A stretch of 64,000 nucleotides of DNA from Sphingomonas crusticola (GCF_003391115.1 NZ_QTJP01000001.1:1302001-1366000), one strand, 5' to 3'. Shown: positions 46,101 through 55,105, counted from the first letter of the stretch. Notes: generated from the letters alone by a model not told the origin. Translations and numbers: made by a program.

Positions 46101-49100
46101 ATCGGACGGGCCTTGGTGATCGAGCCCGAAGTCATGCGCGAAGTGCGCTTCCGCGTCGGATCGGCAGCGGGCGATTTCACCATCGCGTCGCGGCCGCGCC
46201 TTTCGGAGGAGCCGTGGACCGTCCACATGTCTGGCCGCATCGCGGCTGCCGATGCGGACGATGCGGCGGCAACGCCCCCCCAGGGCAAGCCGATCGCTCA
46301 GGTGGGTGCACCCGCCCTCTATAGTCTCGCTTCGAAAATGGGGCTTGAATACGGGCCTACCTTCCAGGTCGTCTCCGCAATCGACGTGTTCGCCGGCGAG
46401 CAGGCGATTGCCCGGCTGGATGCCGCGGCCGACATCGGCAGCGGTTTCCTGCTGCCGCCCAACGTCGTGGACGGGGCGCTGCAGGCACTGCTGGCGCTCG
46501 CCGCCGATCGGCTCGGCAGCGAGACGGGCGTGCTGCCGTGGCGGTTCGGACGGGTCAGGCTGCGCAAGGCCAACGGCGCGTCGCCGGCAGCGGCCTTGCT
46601 CAAGGTGACCCGCGTTGGCCCGCGCTCGGTTCGCGCAGACATCGTATTGATCGATGCAGCCGGGGATGCCGTCGCAGACCTGCTCGATTGCTGGTTCGTG
46701 CGCGTAACGCTTGGCCGCAAGGCAACGGCCGACGAGCAATTCTTCCATCTCGCTCATGTGGCGAGTGCCGATCCGGCCGGCAGCGCCTCGGCCGTGGCGG
46801 GGCTCCCGTCGCTAAACCTTTTTAAAAGCGGGGCCGATACGGCAGCGGCGGAAAGCCGCCTGCTGGCCGATGCGTTCGCGACGTCGGCGACGGTCGAAGC
46901 GCTCCGTGCGCTGGCCGCGGGGGATCGATTGGTCCCCCAGGCCCTCCTTCGCGACGGCGCCATTGCAACCGCCAGCCGCCCCATTCTTGACCGCCTGCTG
47001 CGTTGGCTGGCTGCCGACGGGGTGGCGACTCAAGCCGACGATGGCTCGTGGAGTTTCACCGACGAGGATCTGCCCTCGTCCGATGCGATCCTTCGGACCC
47101 TTCTGTTCGACCAGCCGCGTGCCGTCGCCGAAATCGCCATGCTCGCATTGGCGGCCGAGACGCTCCCGGCCGTGCTGACCGAAGGGCCGGGCCGAGCACC
47201 AGTTATACCCGCAGCTTTGTGGGAGCAGATATTAGAAGCTTCGCCGGCCGGCGAAGCCGCGGCGCAGGGATTGGCAGAAGCGCTGGCGACGGTGACGGGG
47301 GCCAATGACAAGCCCGTTCGTATTCTCCAGGTCGGCGCTCGGCGTGGCGGATCCACGCGAATGCTGCTGCGCCGGTTGGGTCATAATGCATCTTTGGTGG
47401 CTGCGGGCGATGGCGAAGATCTGCCTGCGCTGAGCCAGGCGCTGCAGGGCCTGCCTGCTGTGCGGGCAATCGCCTGGACGCCTGGCGAGACGCTCGATGA
47501 GCCGCCGTTCGATGTCATCGTCGGCCTACACAGCTTTGCGCTGGGGGGCTGGGGAGGACGCGAACTCGATGCTCTTCAGGCAGCGCTTGCTCCGGGCGGC
47601 GCTTTGCTGCTGGCAGAGCCCGCGCCGAGCCGCTTATGGCAGTTGCTCCGCCCCGATGCGGCGCCGCTGGCGGACACCGCGCGCTGGCGAACGCTGCTCG
47701 AAGCCGCCGGCTTTGCCGAACCAGCCTCGCAGCCGCTGGCGAGCGCTTTGTGGCCGGTCGAGTTGGTTTCGGCGCGGGGACGCTCGGCTGGCCAGCCTGT
47801 TGCCGTCGAGACCGAAATCCGGATCGCAGGCCCGCACAGCGAGCTAGCTACGGCGATCGACAGGGCGTTGACCGGGCATGGCGCGCTGACTGACCGGGGC
47901 GATGAACGTATCGGCCGCGTCGCGATCATCATCGACGCCGATGACGCGCTACCGGCAGCGCTGGCCCAGGTCGCGCAACTTTCGACCTTGCCGGCCGACC
48001 TGCAACACGAGATCACGCTGATCACGCGCGACCACGGAATCGGCGCGGCGGCGCTGGCGGCGTTGCGCCGCGTACTCGCCAATGAAGCACCGCACGTCGG
48101 CGCCCGGCTGGTCCAGCTCGAACCAGGCTTGTCGCTGGAACGGGCGGCCGAGCATGCGGCGATCGAGATACTGCGGCCCGATGGCGAGCAGGAGATTGTC
48201 TGGACCACACAGGGCCGCCAGGTTCCGCGTGTCCGTCGCGGTCTGCCGCCGGGCAAGGAATCCTCCCCAACGGCGCTGCGGCTTGCGATCGACCGACCCG
48301 GATTGCTCGATTCGCTCGGCTGGGCCGAGGCCGCGCCCGTCGCGCCGCGCGAGGGCGAAATCGCGCTGCGGATCGAAGCCGCTGGCCTGAACTTCCGTGA
48401 CGTCATGTGGGCCATGGGACTGCTGCCCGACGAGGCACTGCTCGATGGTTTTGCCGGCCCGACAATGGGGCTCGAATGTGCCGGCACGATTACCGCCGTC
48501 GGTGCAGGTGTCGACAATTTTGCGCCGGGCGACCGGGTCATGGCGTTCGCGCCTGCCTCGCTATCCACCGAAACGGTGACGGCGGCCCACGCCGTCATGC
48601 CGATGCCGGCAGGAATGAGCTTTGCGGCGGCGGCAACGGTGCCGGTTGCCTTCCTCACTACCGTCTATGCACTCGGCCAGCTCGCGCAGCTTGAGCCGGG
48701 TGAGACGATCTTAATCCATGGCGGCGCCGGGGGTGTCGGCCTGGCGGCGATCCAATATGCCCGCCATCGCGGCGCCCGCATCTTCGCCACCGCGGGCTCG
48801 CCGGCCAAGCGGGCATTGCTGAGAAGCCTTGGCGTCGAGGCGGTGCTCGACAGCCGCTCGCTTTCCTTCGCCGATGACGTGATGCGATTGACCGACGGCG
48901 CAGGGGTCGATGTCGTGCTCAACTCACTCGCAGGCGAGGCCATGCGCCGCAGCCTGGCGTTGGTGAAACCGTTCGGGCGCTTCCTTGAACTTGGCAAGCG
49001 CGATTTCTACGAAAATAGCAGCGTCGGCCTGCGTCCGTTCCGCCACAATGTCACTTATTATGGGATCGATGCCGACCAGCTGCCCCTGCGCCGGCCAAAA

Positions 49101-50504
49101 CTTGCCGCAGCTCTGTTCCAAGAAATCACGAGCCTATTCGCCGAAGGCGCATTGCGGCCTCTGCCGCACCGGACGTTCGATTTTGCCGATGCGGAGGATG
49201 CGTTCCGGCTGATGCAGAGCTCCGGGCATATCGGCAAGATCGTGCTTACGCCGGGCACGACGCTACCCCGCGTCGTGCCGGCGCCGAAGCCGTTCCACGC
49301 GCGCGACGACCATACTTATCTTGTCAGCGGCGGCCTTGACGGCTTCGGGCTGGAAGCCGCGCGCTGGCTGGTACGCAACGGAGCAAAACATCTCGCGCTG
49401 GTCAGCCGGCGCGGGCCGGCGACGCCGGGTGGCGACGCGGTGCTTGCCGAATTTGCTGCGGCAGGCGTCGACGCCCGCGCCTATGCCGCCGACATCGCGG
49501 ACGAGGCGGTGCTGGGGGACGTTCTGGCGGAGATTCGCGGCGACCAGGCTCCCCTGGGTGGCATCGTCCATGCGGCGGTTGCGATGGATGATGCGCTGCT
49601 CGGTGCGCTTGACGCAGACCGTTTCGCCCGCGCCTTACGCCCCAAGCTCGCCGGCGCAGAGGCGCTCGATCGGCTCACGCGCGGCGATCAACTCGATCTG
49701 TTCCTGCTCTTCTCGTCCGTGACAACGGCCTTCGGCAACCCCGGGCAGGGCAATTACGTCGCGGCCAATGCCGCGATCGAGGCGGTAGCCGAACGACGTC
49801 ACGCTGAAGGCTTGCCGGCGTTGGCGGTACAATGGGGCCCGATCGGCGATGCCGGCTATCTGGCACGCGAGACGCAGGTGAGCGAGATGCTGTCGCGACA
49901 ATTGGGAAGCGCGCACCTGACTGCCGCCGAGGCGCTCGACACTTTGCCGGCAATGCTGGCAACCGGGGCGCCGGTGATCGGCATGGCAACGATCAGGTGG
50001 GGCTCGCTCCGCCGGCAATTACCGCTCATGGCCACCCCGCTCTTTGCCGAGATGACTGGCGGCACGGCCGATGAAGCAGCCGAGGTCGATCTCAAGGCTT
50101 TGTTGGCCGAATGTTCGCCCGAGGAAGCACGCGAGCGCATCACCGTCCTGCTCGTCGATGAAGTCGCGCGAATCATGAAATTGGCGGCGGATCGCGTCGA
50201 ACCGCAGCGTGCATTGGCCGAGCTTGGCATGGATAGTTTGATGGCGGTCGAGCTGCGACTCGCTGTCGAGCAGCGCTTTGGCATTTCAATCCCGCTGCTG
50301 GCTCTGTCGGAAGGCGCCACGCTGACGGCGATGGCCGGCCGCATCGCGCGCGGGCTGGGCAGCACCGAGGCGCCGGAGGACGAACGTGCGCAGATGGCGG
50401 AGCGCCTCGCACGGCACGAGGGGGCCATGATCGAAGGACCAGCCGACGGCGCACAGAGCCCAAGCGAGCCCACTTTTGCCGCCGCTGCCGCTACCTCGCC
50501 TTGA
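43194..50504 (+). CDS. Highly reducing type I polyketide synthase (RkpA-like)
   Basis: 2436 residues. Domains in order: KS (about 20-445; DTACSSS Cys191, His326 in EAHGTGTP, His364 in NIGHLEAG). AT (about 542-870; GHSVGEV Ser634, YAFH specificity motif near 732, so malonyl-CoA is likely). DH (about 895-1175; His932 in HAVGGAAVLP, later DGALQ). A degenerate methyltransferase-like region (about 1373-1500; LQVGARRGG instead of the usual acidic GxGxG motif). ER (about 1702-2018; IHGGAGGVGLAA). KR (about 2040-2235; Ser2175, Tyr2188, Asn2192). ACP (Ser2348 in LGMDSLMAVEL). No thioesterase. The TTG start at 43194 has GGAG 6 bp upstream; an ATG at 43221 is possible. It is followed by an oxoamine synthase, which can release the chain. 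Confidence 0.93.
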   Translation: MNRSRYEFDMSGAGATGAAAEPIAIVGASCRLPGASDVESLWTMLLAGTDAVGEIPDDRWNKAQLYHPDKGQRGKAYTFAAGVLGDVSQFDPAFFGISPREATQMDPQQRLLLELAYEAIEDAGLDAARLAGEPVGVFIGGSSWDYLNLNVGDPSTTDAYSMIGVTLCSLSNRISYAFDLRGPSFTVDTACSSSLVALHQACEAIRGGQIGMAMVGGVSLLLAPQSYVGFCAASMLSPKGRCHAFDARADGYVRAEGGGIVILKPLGQALAAGDPIRAVIRGTGVNSDGRTTGLSLPNREAQAALLDQVYNRFGLDPVDLAYVEAHGTGTPAGDPIEAGALGEILGSRRPTPLTIGSIKTNIGHLEAGSGMAGLLKAMLVAERGTIPPSLHCQTPNPNIPFGELNLSLAPEAVPVKKGPRPYLVGVNSFGFGGTNAHAVLEAPDPQPSLHTEPVEALPPLLLSARSDGALRALAGSWRARIAGASAEILPSLIRGLALKRTQHKNRLAIPADSQAALLQALDSFIEGKPTASAATNTAVAGKIAFVFSGNGSQWAGMAADAVAGSASFREGLAKVDKALTPHLGWSVAQHLETPDADALRNTDIAQPLLFAVQVALVLALREQGVEPDACMGHSVGEVAAAWASGALGLDQASRVIAVRSRSQQAQHGVGAMAVLGMDGDAVAATLAGSSVEVAARNSSQATTVAGTIDGIAALESQAQEKGWRFTRLDLDYAFHSAAMDPIAPRLASDLSGLAPTQTSTAFYSTVTGGPLDGAALDAGYWWHNVREPVLFADAARAMVADGVRIFVEIGPHAVVQAYLNDALRSADKEGRVLPSLSRRTSKGDPIAGLAARIHAAGGDIRDSIAFSGPAIVRGLPTYPFQRERFWVTRTEEATDRVTLPFEHPLLGVRTGDEPVEWSRHLSLETQPWLADHAVGGAAVLPAAALIEMALGAARARHGGAPALDLLDVEIGRALVIEPEVMREVRFRVGSAAGDFTIASRPRLSEEPWTVHMSGRIAAADADDAAATPPQGKPIAQVGAPALYSLASKMGLEYGPTFQVVSAIDVFAGEQAIARLDAAADIGSGFLLPPNVVDGALQALLALAADRLGSETGVLPWRFGRVRLRKANGASPAAALLKVTRVGPRSVRADIVLIDAAGDAVADLLDCWFVRVTLGRKATADEQFFHLAHVASADPAGSASAVAGLPSLNLFKSGADTAAAESRLLADAFATSATVEALRALAAGDRLVPQALLRDGAIATASRPILDRLLRWLAADGVATQADDGSWSFTDEDLPSSDAILRTLLFDQPRAVAEIAMLALAAETLPAVLTEGPGRAPVIPAALWEQILEASPAGEAAAQGLAEALATVTGANDKPVRILQVGARRGGSTRMLLRRLGHNASLVAAGDGEDLPALSQALQGLPAVRAIAWTPGETLDEPPFDVIVGLHSFALGGWGGRELDALQAALAPGGALLLAEPAPSRLWQLLRPDAAPLADTARWRTLLEAAGFAEPASQPLASALWPVELVSARGRSAGQPVAVETEIRIAGPHSELATAIDRALTGHGALTDRGDERIGRVAIIIDADDALPAALAQVAQLSTLPADLQHEITLITRDHGIGAAALAALRRVLANEAPHVGARLVQLEPGLSLERAAEHAAIEILRPDGEQEIVWTTQGRQVPRVRRGLPPGKESSPTALRLAIDRPGLLDSLGWAEAAPVAPREGEIALRIEAAGLNFRDVMWAMGLLPDEALLDGFAGPTMGLECAGTITAVGAGVDNFAPGDRVMAFAPASLSTETVTAAHAVMPMPAGMSFAAAATVPVAFLTTVYALGQLAQLEPGETILIHGGAGGVGLAAIQYARHRGARIFATAGSPAKRALLRSLGVEAVLDSRSLSFADDVMRLTDGAGVDVVLNSLAGEAMRRSLALVKPFGRFLELGKRDFYENSSVGLRPFRHNVTYYGIDADQLPLRRPKLAAALFQEITSLFAEGALRPLPHRTFDFADAEDAFRLMQSSGHIGKIVLTPGTTLPRVVPAPKPFHARDDHTYLVSGGLDGFGLEAARWLVRNGAKHLALVSRRGPATPGGDAVLAEFAAAGVDARAYAADIADEAVLGDVLAEIRGDQAPLGGIVHAAVAMDDALLGALDADRFARALRPKLAGAEALDRLTRGDQLDLFLLFSSVTTAFGNPGQGNYVAANAAIEAVAERRHAEGLPALAVQWGPIGDAGYLARETQVSEMLSRQLGSAHLTAAEALDTLPAMLATGAPVIGMATIRWGSLRRQLPLMATPLFAEMTGGTADEAAEVDLKALLAECSPEEARERITVLLVDEVARIMKLAADRVEPQRALAELGMDSLMAVELRLAVEQRFGISIPLLALSEGATLTAMAGRIARGLGSTEAPEDERAQMAERLARHEGAMIEGPADGAQSPSEPTFAAAAATSP

Positions 50505-50537
50505 TCCTGCCTTAGGGCCGTGCCACCGCTCGTTCCG

Positions 50538-51884
50538 ATGAGTGATAAATTTGGTCTCAGCGGCGATGCCAAGGCGAAGCTGCTCGCGCGTCTTTCGAAC
50601 CGTGCCCCGGCGCAGCAGGAAGAGCGCGCCCGCGTCAAGCCATCCTTGGGACGGCCCGAGGTCGTCGCAGACCTCAACATGGTCAAGCGTGCGGGGGAGG
50701 CCCTGGCCATCCGCAACCCCTATTTCCGACCGCACGAGGGCGTTGCCGGCGCGCACACCGTCATCGACGGCAAGAGTTACGACAATTTCGTCTCTTACAA
50801 TTATCTTGGCCTAAACGGCGATCCCCGCGTCAACCAGGCGGCAAAGGACGCGATCGATCTTTACGGTACCTCGGTATCAGCCAGCCGGATCGTGTCGGGC
50901 GAACGGCCCATCCACCGTGCATTCGAGCAGGCGCTGGCGGAGGTCTACGAGACCGAGGACGCGATCGTCCTGGTGTCGGGGCATGCGACCAACGTCACGG
51001 TGATCGGCCATCTCGTCGGACGCGACGACCTGATCCTGCATGATTCGTTGAGCCACAACAGTATCGTCCAGGGCGCATTGGCGAGCGGCGCGCAACGCAT
51101 CGCCTTTCCACATAACGACATGAATGAGCTGGAGCGTTTGCTCGGCGCGTCGCGCGACAAGGCGGCACGCGCCTTGATTGTGGTCGAGGGTCATTACAGC
51201 ATGGACGGGGACGTGCCCGATCTCCCCAGGCTGGTGGCCATCGCCAAAGCCTATGGCGCGCACCTGATGGTGGATGAGGCGCATTCGCTTGGGGTGCTCG
51301 GACAACGCGGCCACGGTATTGCCGAGCGCGCAGGCGTCGATCCCGGCGACGTCGACATCTGGATGGGCACGCTCAGCAAGACCCTGTCCGGCTGCGGCGG
51401 CTACATCGCCGCATCGGCCGAGCTGATCGATTATCTCAAGAACAGCGCCCCCGGTTTCGTTTATTCGGTCGGTTTGCCGCCGCCGGTTGCCGCCGCCGCG
51501 CTTGCCAGCCTGGAGATCATGCGGGCCGAGCCGGGGCGAGTGACCAAGCTTCAGGCCAATGCCAAGCATTTCCTTGATGCCGCTCGCAGTCGCGGCCTCG
51601 ATACCGGCCCATCCATCGGCGCGGCGATTGTGCCGATCATGACAGGCAGCTCGATTGTGGCGGCGCGCGCGGCCGATCGGCTGTTCGACCTCGGCATCAA
51701 CGTTCAGCCGATCATCTATCCGGCCGTGCCCGAACAGGCAGCCCGCCTGCGCTTCTTCCTGTCGTCGCTTCATGAGGTCGAGCAGCTTGAGCGCGTTGCC
51801 GCCGCGGTCGCGCGCGTGCTGGCCGAGGTCCGGGCCGAGCGGATCGACCTCGGTGCATTGGCGAACAGACTAGCGGCCGAGTGA
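50538..51884 (+). CDS. Alpha-oxoamine synthase (RkpG / serine-palmitoyltransferase-like)
   Basis: PLP enzyme of the AONS/KBL/SPT family, 448 residues. These enzymes condense an acyl thioester with an amino acid, with loss of CO2, to give a 2-amino-3-ketone. Motifs are YNYLGLNGDPRV, GTSVSASRIVSGERPIHRAFE, HDSLSHNSIVQGAL, VVEGHYSMDGDVPDLP, VDEAHSLGVLGQRGHG, and the PLP Lys281 in GTLSKTLSGCGGYIA. The ATG at 50538 (MSDKFG) is preferred; a GTG at 50520 is possible. With the upstream PKS lacking a thioesterase, it probably takes the polyketide chain from the ACP (inference). The next gene starts within its stop (GTGA). Confidence 0.9.
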   Translation: MSDKFGLSGDAKAKLLARLSNRAPAQQEERARVKPSLGRPEVVADLNMVKRAGEALAIRNPYFRPHEGVAGAHTVIDGKSYDNFVSYNYLGLNGDPRVNQAAKDAIDLYGTSVSASRIVSGERPIHRAFEQALAEVYETEDAIVLVSGHATNVTVIGHLVGRDDLILHDSLSHNSIVQGALASGAQRIAFPHNDMNELERLLGASRDKAARALIVVEGHYSMDGDVPDLPRLVAIAKAYGAHLMVDEAHSLGVLGQRGHGIAERAGVDPGDVDIWMGTLSKTLSGCGGYIAASAELIDYLKNSAPGFVYSVGLPPPVAAAALASLEIMRAEPGRVTKLQANAKHFLDAARSRGLDTGPSIGAAIVPIMTGSSIVAARAADRLFDLGINVQPIIYPAVPEQAARLRFFLSSLHEVEQLERVAAAVARVLAEVRAERIDLGALANRLAAE

Positions 51885-53065
51885 GCGAGATCATACTCGA
51901 TATCACGCGCCTGCTGTCGCGCGTGCTGCACCCCACGCCCACGGGGGTCGATCGGGTCGAGATGGCCTATGCGCGAGGATTGCTGGCCGAGGTTCCCGAT
52001 CGGCTGCGCTTTGCCGCGGTTCATCCCAGCGGAATGTACGGAAGGCTGCCGACCAAGGCCGTGAGGCGCTTCCTGGACGTCACCGAGCAACGGTGGCGGG
52101 ACGAAGGCCTCGGCCAGGCATCGTTGCGGCTATTCGCGGCAAAGGCCTTGCTGTCGCTGCGCCCGCGCCTCGCCAAGGCCAGCGCGAAGAGCATTTACCT
52201 GCAGCCATCGCCCAACAATCTGATCAGGCCCGCGCTGATGCGCGCCATTCTCAAGCGCGAGAATGCGCGGCTAGTCTGCCTGGTGCACGATCTCATTCCG
52301 ATCCAGTTCCCTGAATATGCCCGTCCCGGAGGCGCGGCGTTGCACGAGCGGCGCATGGCGACCGTCGCAGCTTTGTCCGACGGTGTGATCGCCAATTCCC
52401 AGGCGACCCTCGACGCGCTTCAGCCGACGCTCGACCGCGCGGGGCGCAACCCGCGCACGGCGGTGGCTTATCTCGGCGCCGAATTCGCGCAACCTACCTT
52501 CGAACCGGCCTCCGACCGTCCCTATTTCATCTGCGTTGGGACGATCGAACCGCGCAAGAATCACCTGCTGCTCCTCCACCTCTGGCGTGCCATGGCCGAA
52601 CGGCGCGGGGCGCATGCGGTGCCGAAGCTGGTACTGGTCGGGCGGCGTGGTTGGGAAAATGAGCAGGTCGTCGACATGCTCGAGCGCTGCCCGGTGTTAG
52701 CCGATTGCGTTGAGGAGCATGCCGGTCTGCCGGACCGGGAAGTTCAGGGCCGGATTGCGGCGGCGCGCGGGTTGCTGCTCCCGTCCTTCGCGGAAGGCTA
52801 TGGCATGCCGGTTGCGGAGGCGCTCGCGCTTGGCGTGCCCGTAGTGTGCAGCGATTTGCCCGCGCTGCGGGAGGCGGGTGGCGACGTGCCCTTGTTTCTC
52901 GATCCGCTCGATGGCCCGGGCTGGCAACGGGCGATCGACGATCTCACCGCCACAGACTCGGCCGAGCGCCGCGCGCAGATCGACAGACTCGGCAATTGGC
53001 ATGCACCGACATGGCCGCAGCATATCGCCATCGTGCTGGACTTGTTGCATAAGCTCGAACGATGA
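51881..53065 (+). CDS. Glycosyltransferase family 4 protein
   Basis: A 394-residue GT-B retaining glycosyltransferase. The N-terminal half has LVCLVHDLIPIQFPEY and DGVIANSQATLDAL. The nucleotide-sugar half has YFICVGTIEPRKNHLLLLHLW, LVLVGRRGWENE and PSFAEGYGMPVAEALALGVPVVCSD (the E-x7-E motif). GTG start at 51881 overlaps the oxoamine-synthase stop by 4 bp. Its stop overlaps the kpsM start. Likely to add a sugar to the lipid anchor or the capsule repeat. Confidence 0.9.
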   Translation: MSEIILDITRLLSRVLHPTPTGVDRVEMAYARGLLAEVPDRLRFAAVHPSGMYGRLPTKAVRRFLDVTEQRWRDEGLGQASLRLFAAKALLSLRPRLAKASAKSIYLQPSPNNLIRPALMRAILKRENARLVCLVHDLIPIQFPEYARPGGAALHERRMATVAALSDGVIANSQATLDALQPTLDRAGRNPRTAVAYLGAEFAQPTFEPASDRPYFICVGTIEPRKNHLLLLHLWRAMAERRGAHAVPKLVLVGRRGWENEQVVDMLERCPVLADCVEEHAGLPDREVQGRIAAARGLLLPSFAEGYGMPVAEALALGVPVVCSDLPALREAGGDVPLFLDPLDGPGWQRAIDDLTATDSAERRAQIDRLGNWHAPTWPQHIAIVLDLLHKLER

Positions 53066-53880
53066 ACGTCGTTTCAGCAGACGCGCCCGCGCCGCGCGGC
53101 TCTTTCCTGACAGCGCTCCGCGCGCAAATGCGTGTGCTTGGCGCGCTGATCCTGCGCGAACTCCATACCCGCTACGGCCGCGAGAATGTCGGCTATCTGT
53201 GGATGTTCCTCGAGCCAATGATGCTCGCCACGGTCATCGGCCTGATGCATTACGAGACCGGTCACGCCGTTTATGGGGCGGATATCAAGCCATTGCCGTT
53301 CGGCGTAATCGGCTACACCACCTTCATCCTGTTCCGTGGTATCGTCAGCCGTGCCGAAGGTGCGCTCGAAGCCAACGCCCCGCTGCTTTACCACCGTTCG
53401 GTGACGGTGCTCGACATCGTCTTCTCGCGTGCCCTGCTCGAGTTTGCGTCGGTGTTCTCAGTTTTTGCGGTCCTGATGACCCTGATGGTATTCAGCGGCC
53501 TGGCCGATCCGCCTGCCCGGCCACTCTATCTTTTCCTCGGCTGGGCGCTGATGTGGTGGTTCTGCGTCGGCCAAGCCCTGGTCATCACCGCCATCACCTA
53601 TGAGCGGCGCACGCTCGGACGGCTTGTTCATCCCTATACCTACTTCATGACTGGCCTGTCGGGTGCCTTCTACATGGTAGGCTGGCTGCCGTCGGGCATT
53701 CGCGAATGGGCGGAGTGGCTGCCGACCACCACCATCTTCGAGACGGTACGATATGGCTGGTTCGAATCGGCCAACGACGATTACGCCTTCTACGGCTATG
53801 TCTCAGCCTTCTGCCTTCTTCAGACTTGGATGGGGATGGTGCTCCTGCGCATGATGCGCGAAAAGATTCATCTCTCGTGA
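53062..53880 (+). CDS. kpsM: Capsule ABC-2 transporter permease
   Basis: A 272-residue inner-membrane permease of the KpsM/Wzm type with six membrane helices. The amphipathic start RVLGALILRELHTRYGRENVGYLWMFLEPMML is typical. The central helices include FGVIGYTTFILFRGIVSRAEGALEAN and MTGLSGAFYMVGWLPSG. It pairs with an ATPase (KpsT) that is not found next to it. Coupled to the GT4 gene by a 4-bp overlap. Confidence 0.92.
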   Translation: MNVVSADAPAPRGSFLTALRAQMRVLGALILRELHTRYGRENVGYLWMFLEPMMLATVIGLMHYETGHAVYGADIKPLPFGVIGYTTFILFRGIVSRAEGALEANAPLLYHRSVTVLDIVFSRALLEFASVFSVFAVLMTLMVFSGLADPPARPLYLFLGWALMWWFCVGQALVITAITYERRTLGRLVHPYTYFMTGLSGAFYMVGWLPSGIREWAEWLPTTTIFETVRYGWFESANDDYAFYGYVSAFCLLQTWMGMVLLRMMREKIHLS

Positions 53881-53935
53881 CTGGCGCCATCGGCGGCGGG
53901 ATGTGCCCGGTCAGCGGATCAGTTAGGATCAGCAA

Positions 53936-55105
53936 ATGAACATGCATGGCTTCATGACTCCCGCCGGCCAGGCGGACGAGCAGGAGATCGGAATGGCCGG
54001 CCGCGCCTGGGCCTGGATCGTCGAACGGCGATGGCTCCTCGGCGTCGTGGTTCTGCCAACCTTGTTGGTGGCGCTCTACCTGTTCGCCTACGCGTCGGAT
54101 CAGTACGAATCCGAGGCGCATTTCCTGGTGCGCAGCTCAGCAGGCTCGGTGGCACCGGCCGCCGGCGTAAGCGCCGTCATTGGAATGGTGACCGGTTCGA
54201 GCGGAGCCTCAAACGAGGCGACGAGCGTGGCCGATTATCTGACGTCCCATGACGCGGTCGAGCGGCTGCGGCATGAGGATCGACTGGTAGACCGGTTCCG
54301 CAGGCCGGGCGTCGATTTGCTCAGCCGGCTGACGCCGGCCAATCCCACGCCCGAGCGGCTGCTGCGCTATTTTCGGAAGCAGGTGGCGGTAAAATATCAT
54401 AGCGATACCGGCATCACGGTGGTCGAAGTGCGCAGCTTCAATCCTCAGGACAGCTATGACATTGCACGCAAGCTGATCCAGATCGGTGAAGAGCGTGTCA
54501 ACATGCTCAACACGCGCAGCTATACCGACGCGATCGACAATGCGCGGCGCCAGCTTGCCGACGCCGAGGCGGCGCTGGCCATTTCGAATTCCCAGATGAC
54601 TGCATTTCGCCGCAACCGCGGTGACATCGATCCGCAGGCATCGGGCCAGGCGCAGCTCGGTATCGTTTCCAATCTGACCAGTCAGGTTGCGCAAGCGCGC
54701 GCCCAGTTGAACGCGATGGGCGGCATGATCAGTCATTCGAGCCCGCAATATCAGGCGCTGGCCGCGCATGTGGCGGCGTTGCAGGCGCAATTAGGCGCGC
54801 AAAATGGCCGCCTCGCCGGCGGCAGCAGGGCGATCGCCAACGACATTAGCGGCTTTCAGGCGCTGGAAATGCGGCGCGGTTTCCTAGCGAAACGCTACGA
54901 AGCGGCCGCCGCGGGCCTGGAGAGGGCTTTGCAACAGGCCCAGGAACAGCAGCTTTACCTCGTCCGCGTGGTAGACGCCAACATGCCCGTAAAGGCGCTC
55001 TTTCCGGAGCGGTGGCGGATCCTGCTCACGGTCGTGATCTCCTTGCTGCTGGTCTATTCCATCGGCTGGCTGATCGCCGCGGGCGTCCGCGAACACGCGG
55101 CTTGA
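53936..55105 (+). CDS. kpsE: Capsule export inner-membrane protein (KpsE/BexC/CtrB, PCP-3)
   Basis: A 389-residue polysaccharide co-polymerase/adaptor. There is one N-terminal membrane helix (RWLLGVVVLPTLLVALYLFAYAS), a periplasmic coiled-coil domain (about 190-310, with DNARRQLADAEAALAISNSQ), the motif FQALEMRRGFLAKRYEAA, and a C-terminal helix (ILLTVVISLLLVYSIGWLI). It bridges KpsM-KpsT to the outer-membrane channel. AGGA precedes the ATG at 53936. Confidence 0.92.
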   Translation: MNMHGFMTPAGQADEQEIGMAGRAWAWIVERRWLLGVVVLPTLLVALYLFAYASDQYESEAHFLVRSSAGSVAPAAGVSAVIGMVTGSSGASNEATSVADYLTSHDAVERLRHEDRLVDRFRRPGVDLLSRLTPANPTPERLLRYFRKQVAVKYHSDTGITVVEVRSFNPQDSYDIARKLIQIGEERVNMLNTRSYTDAIDNARRQLADAEAALAISNSQMTAFRRNRGDIDPQASGQAQLGIVSNLTSQVAQARAQLNAMGGMISHSSPQYQALAAHVAALQAQLGAQNGRLAGGSRAIANDISGFQALEMRRGFLAKRYEAAAAGLERALQQAQEQQLYLVRVVDANMPVKALFPERWRILLTVVISLLLVYSIGWLIAAGVREHAA

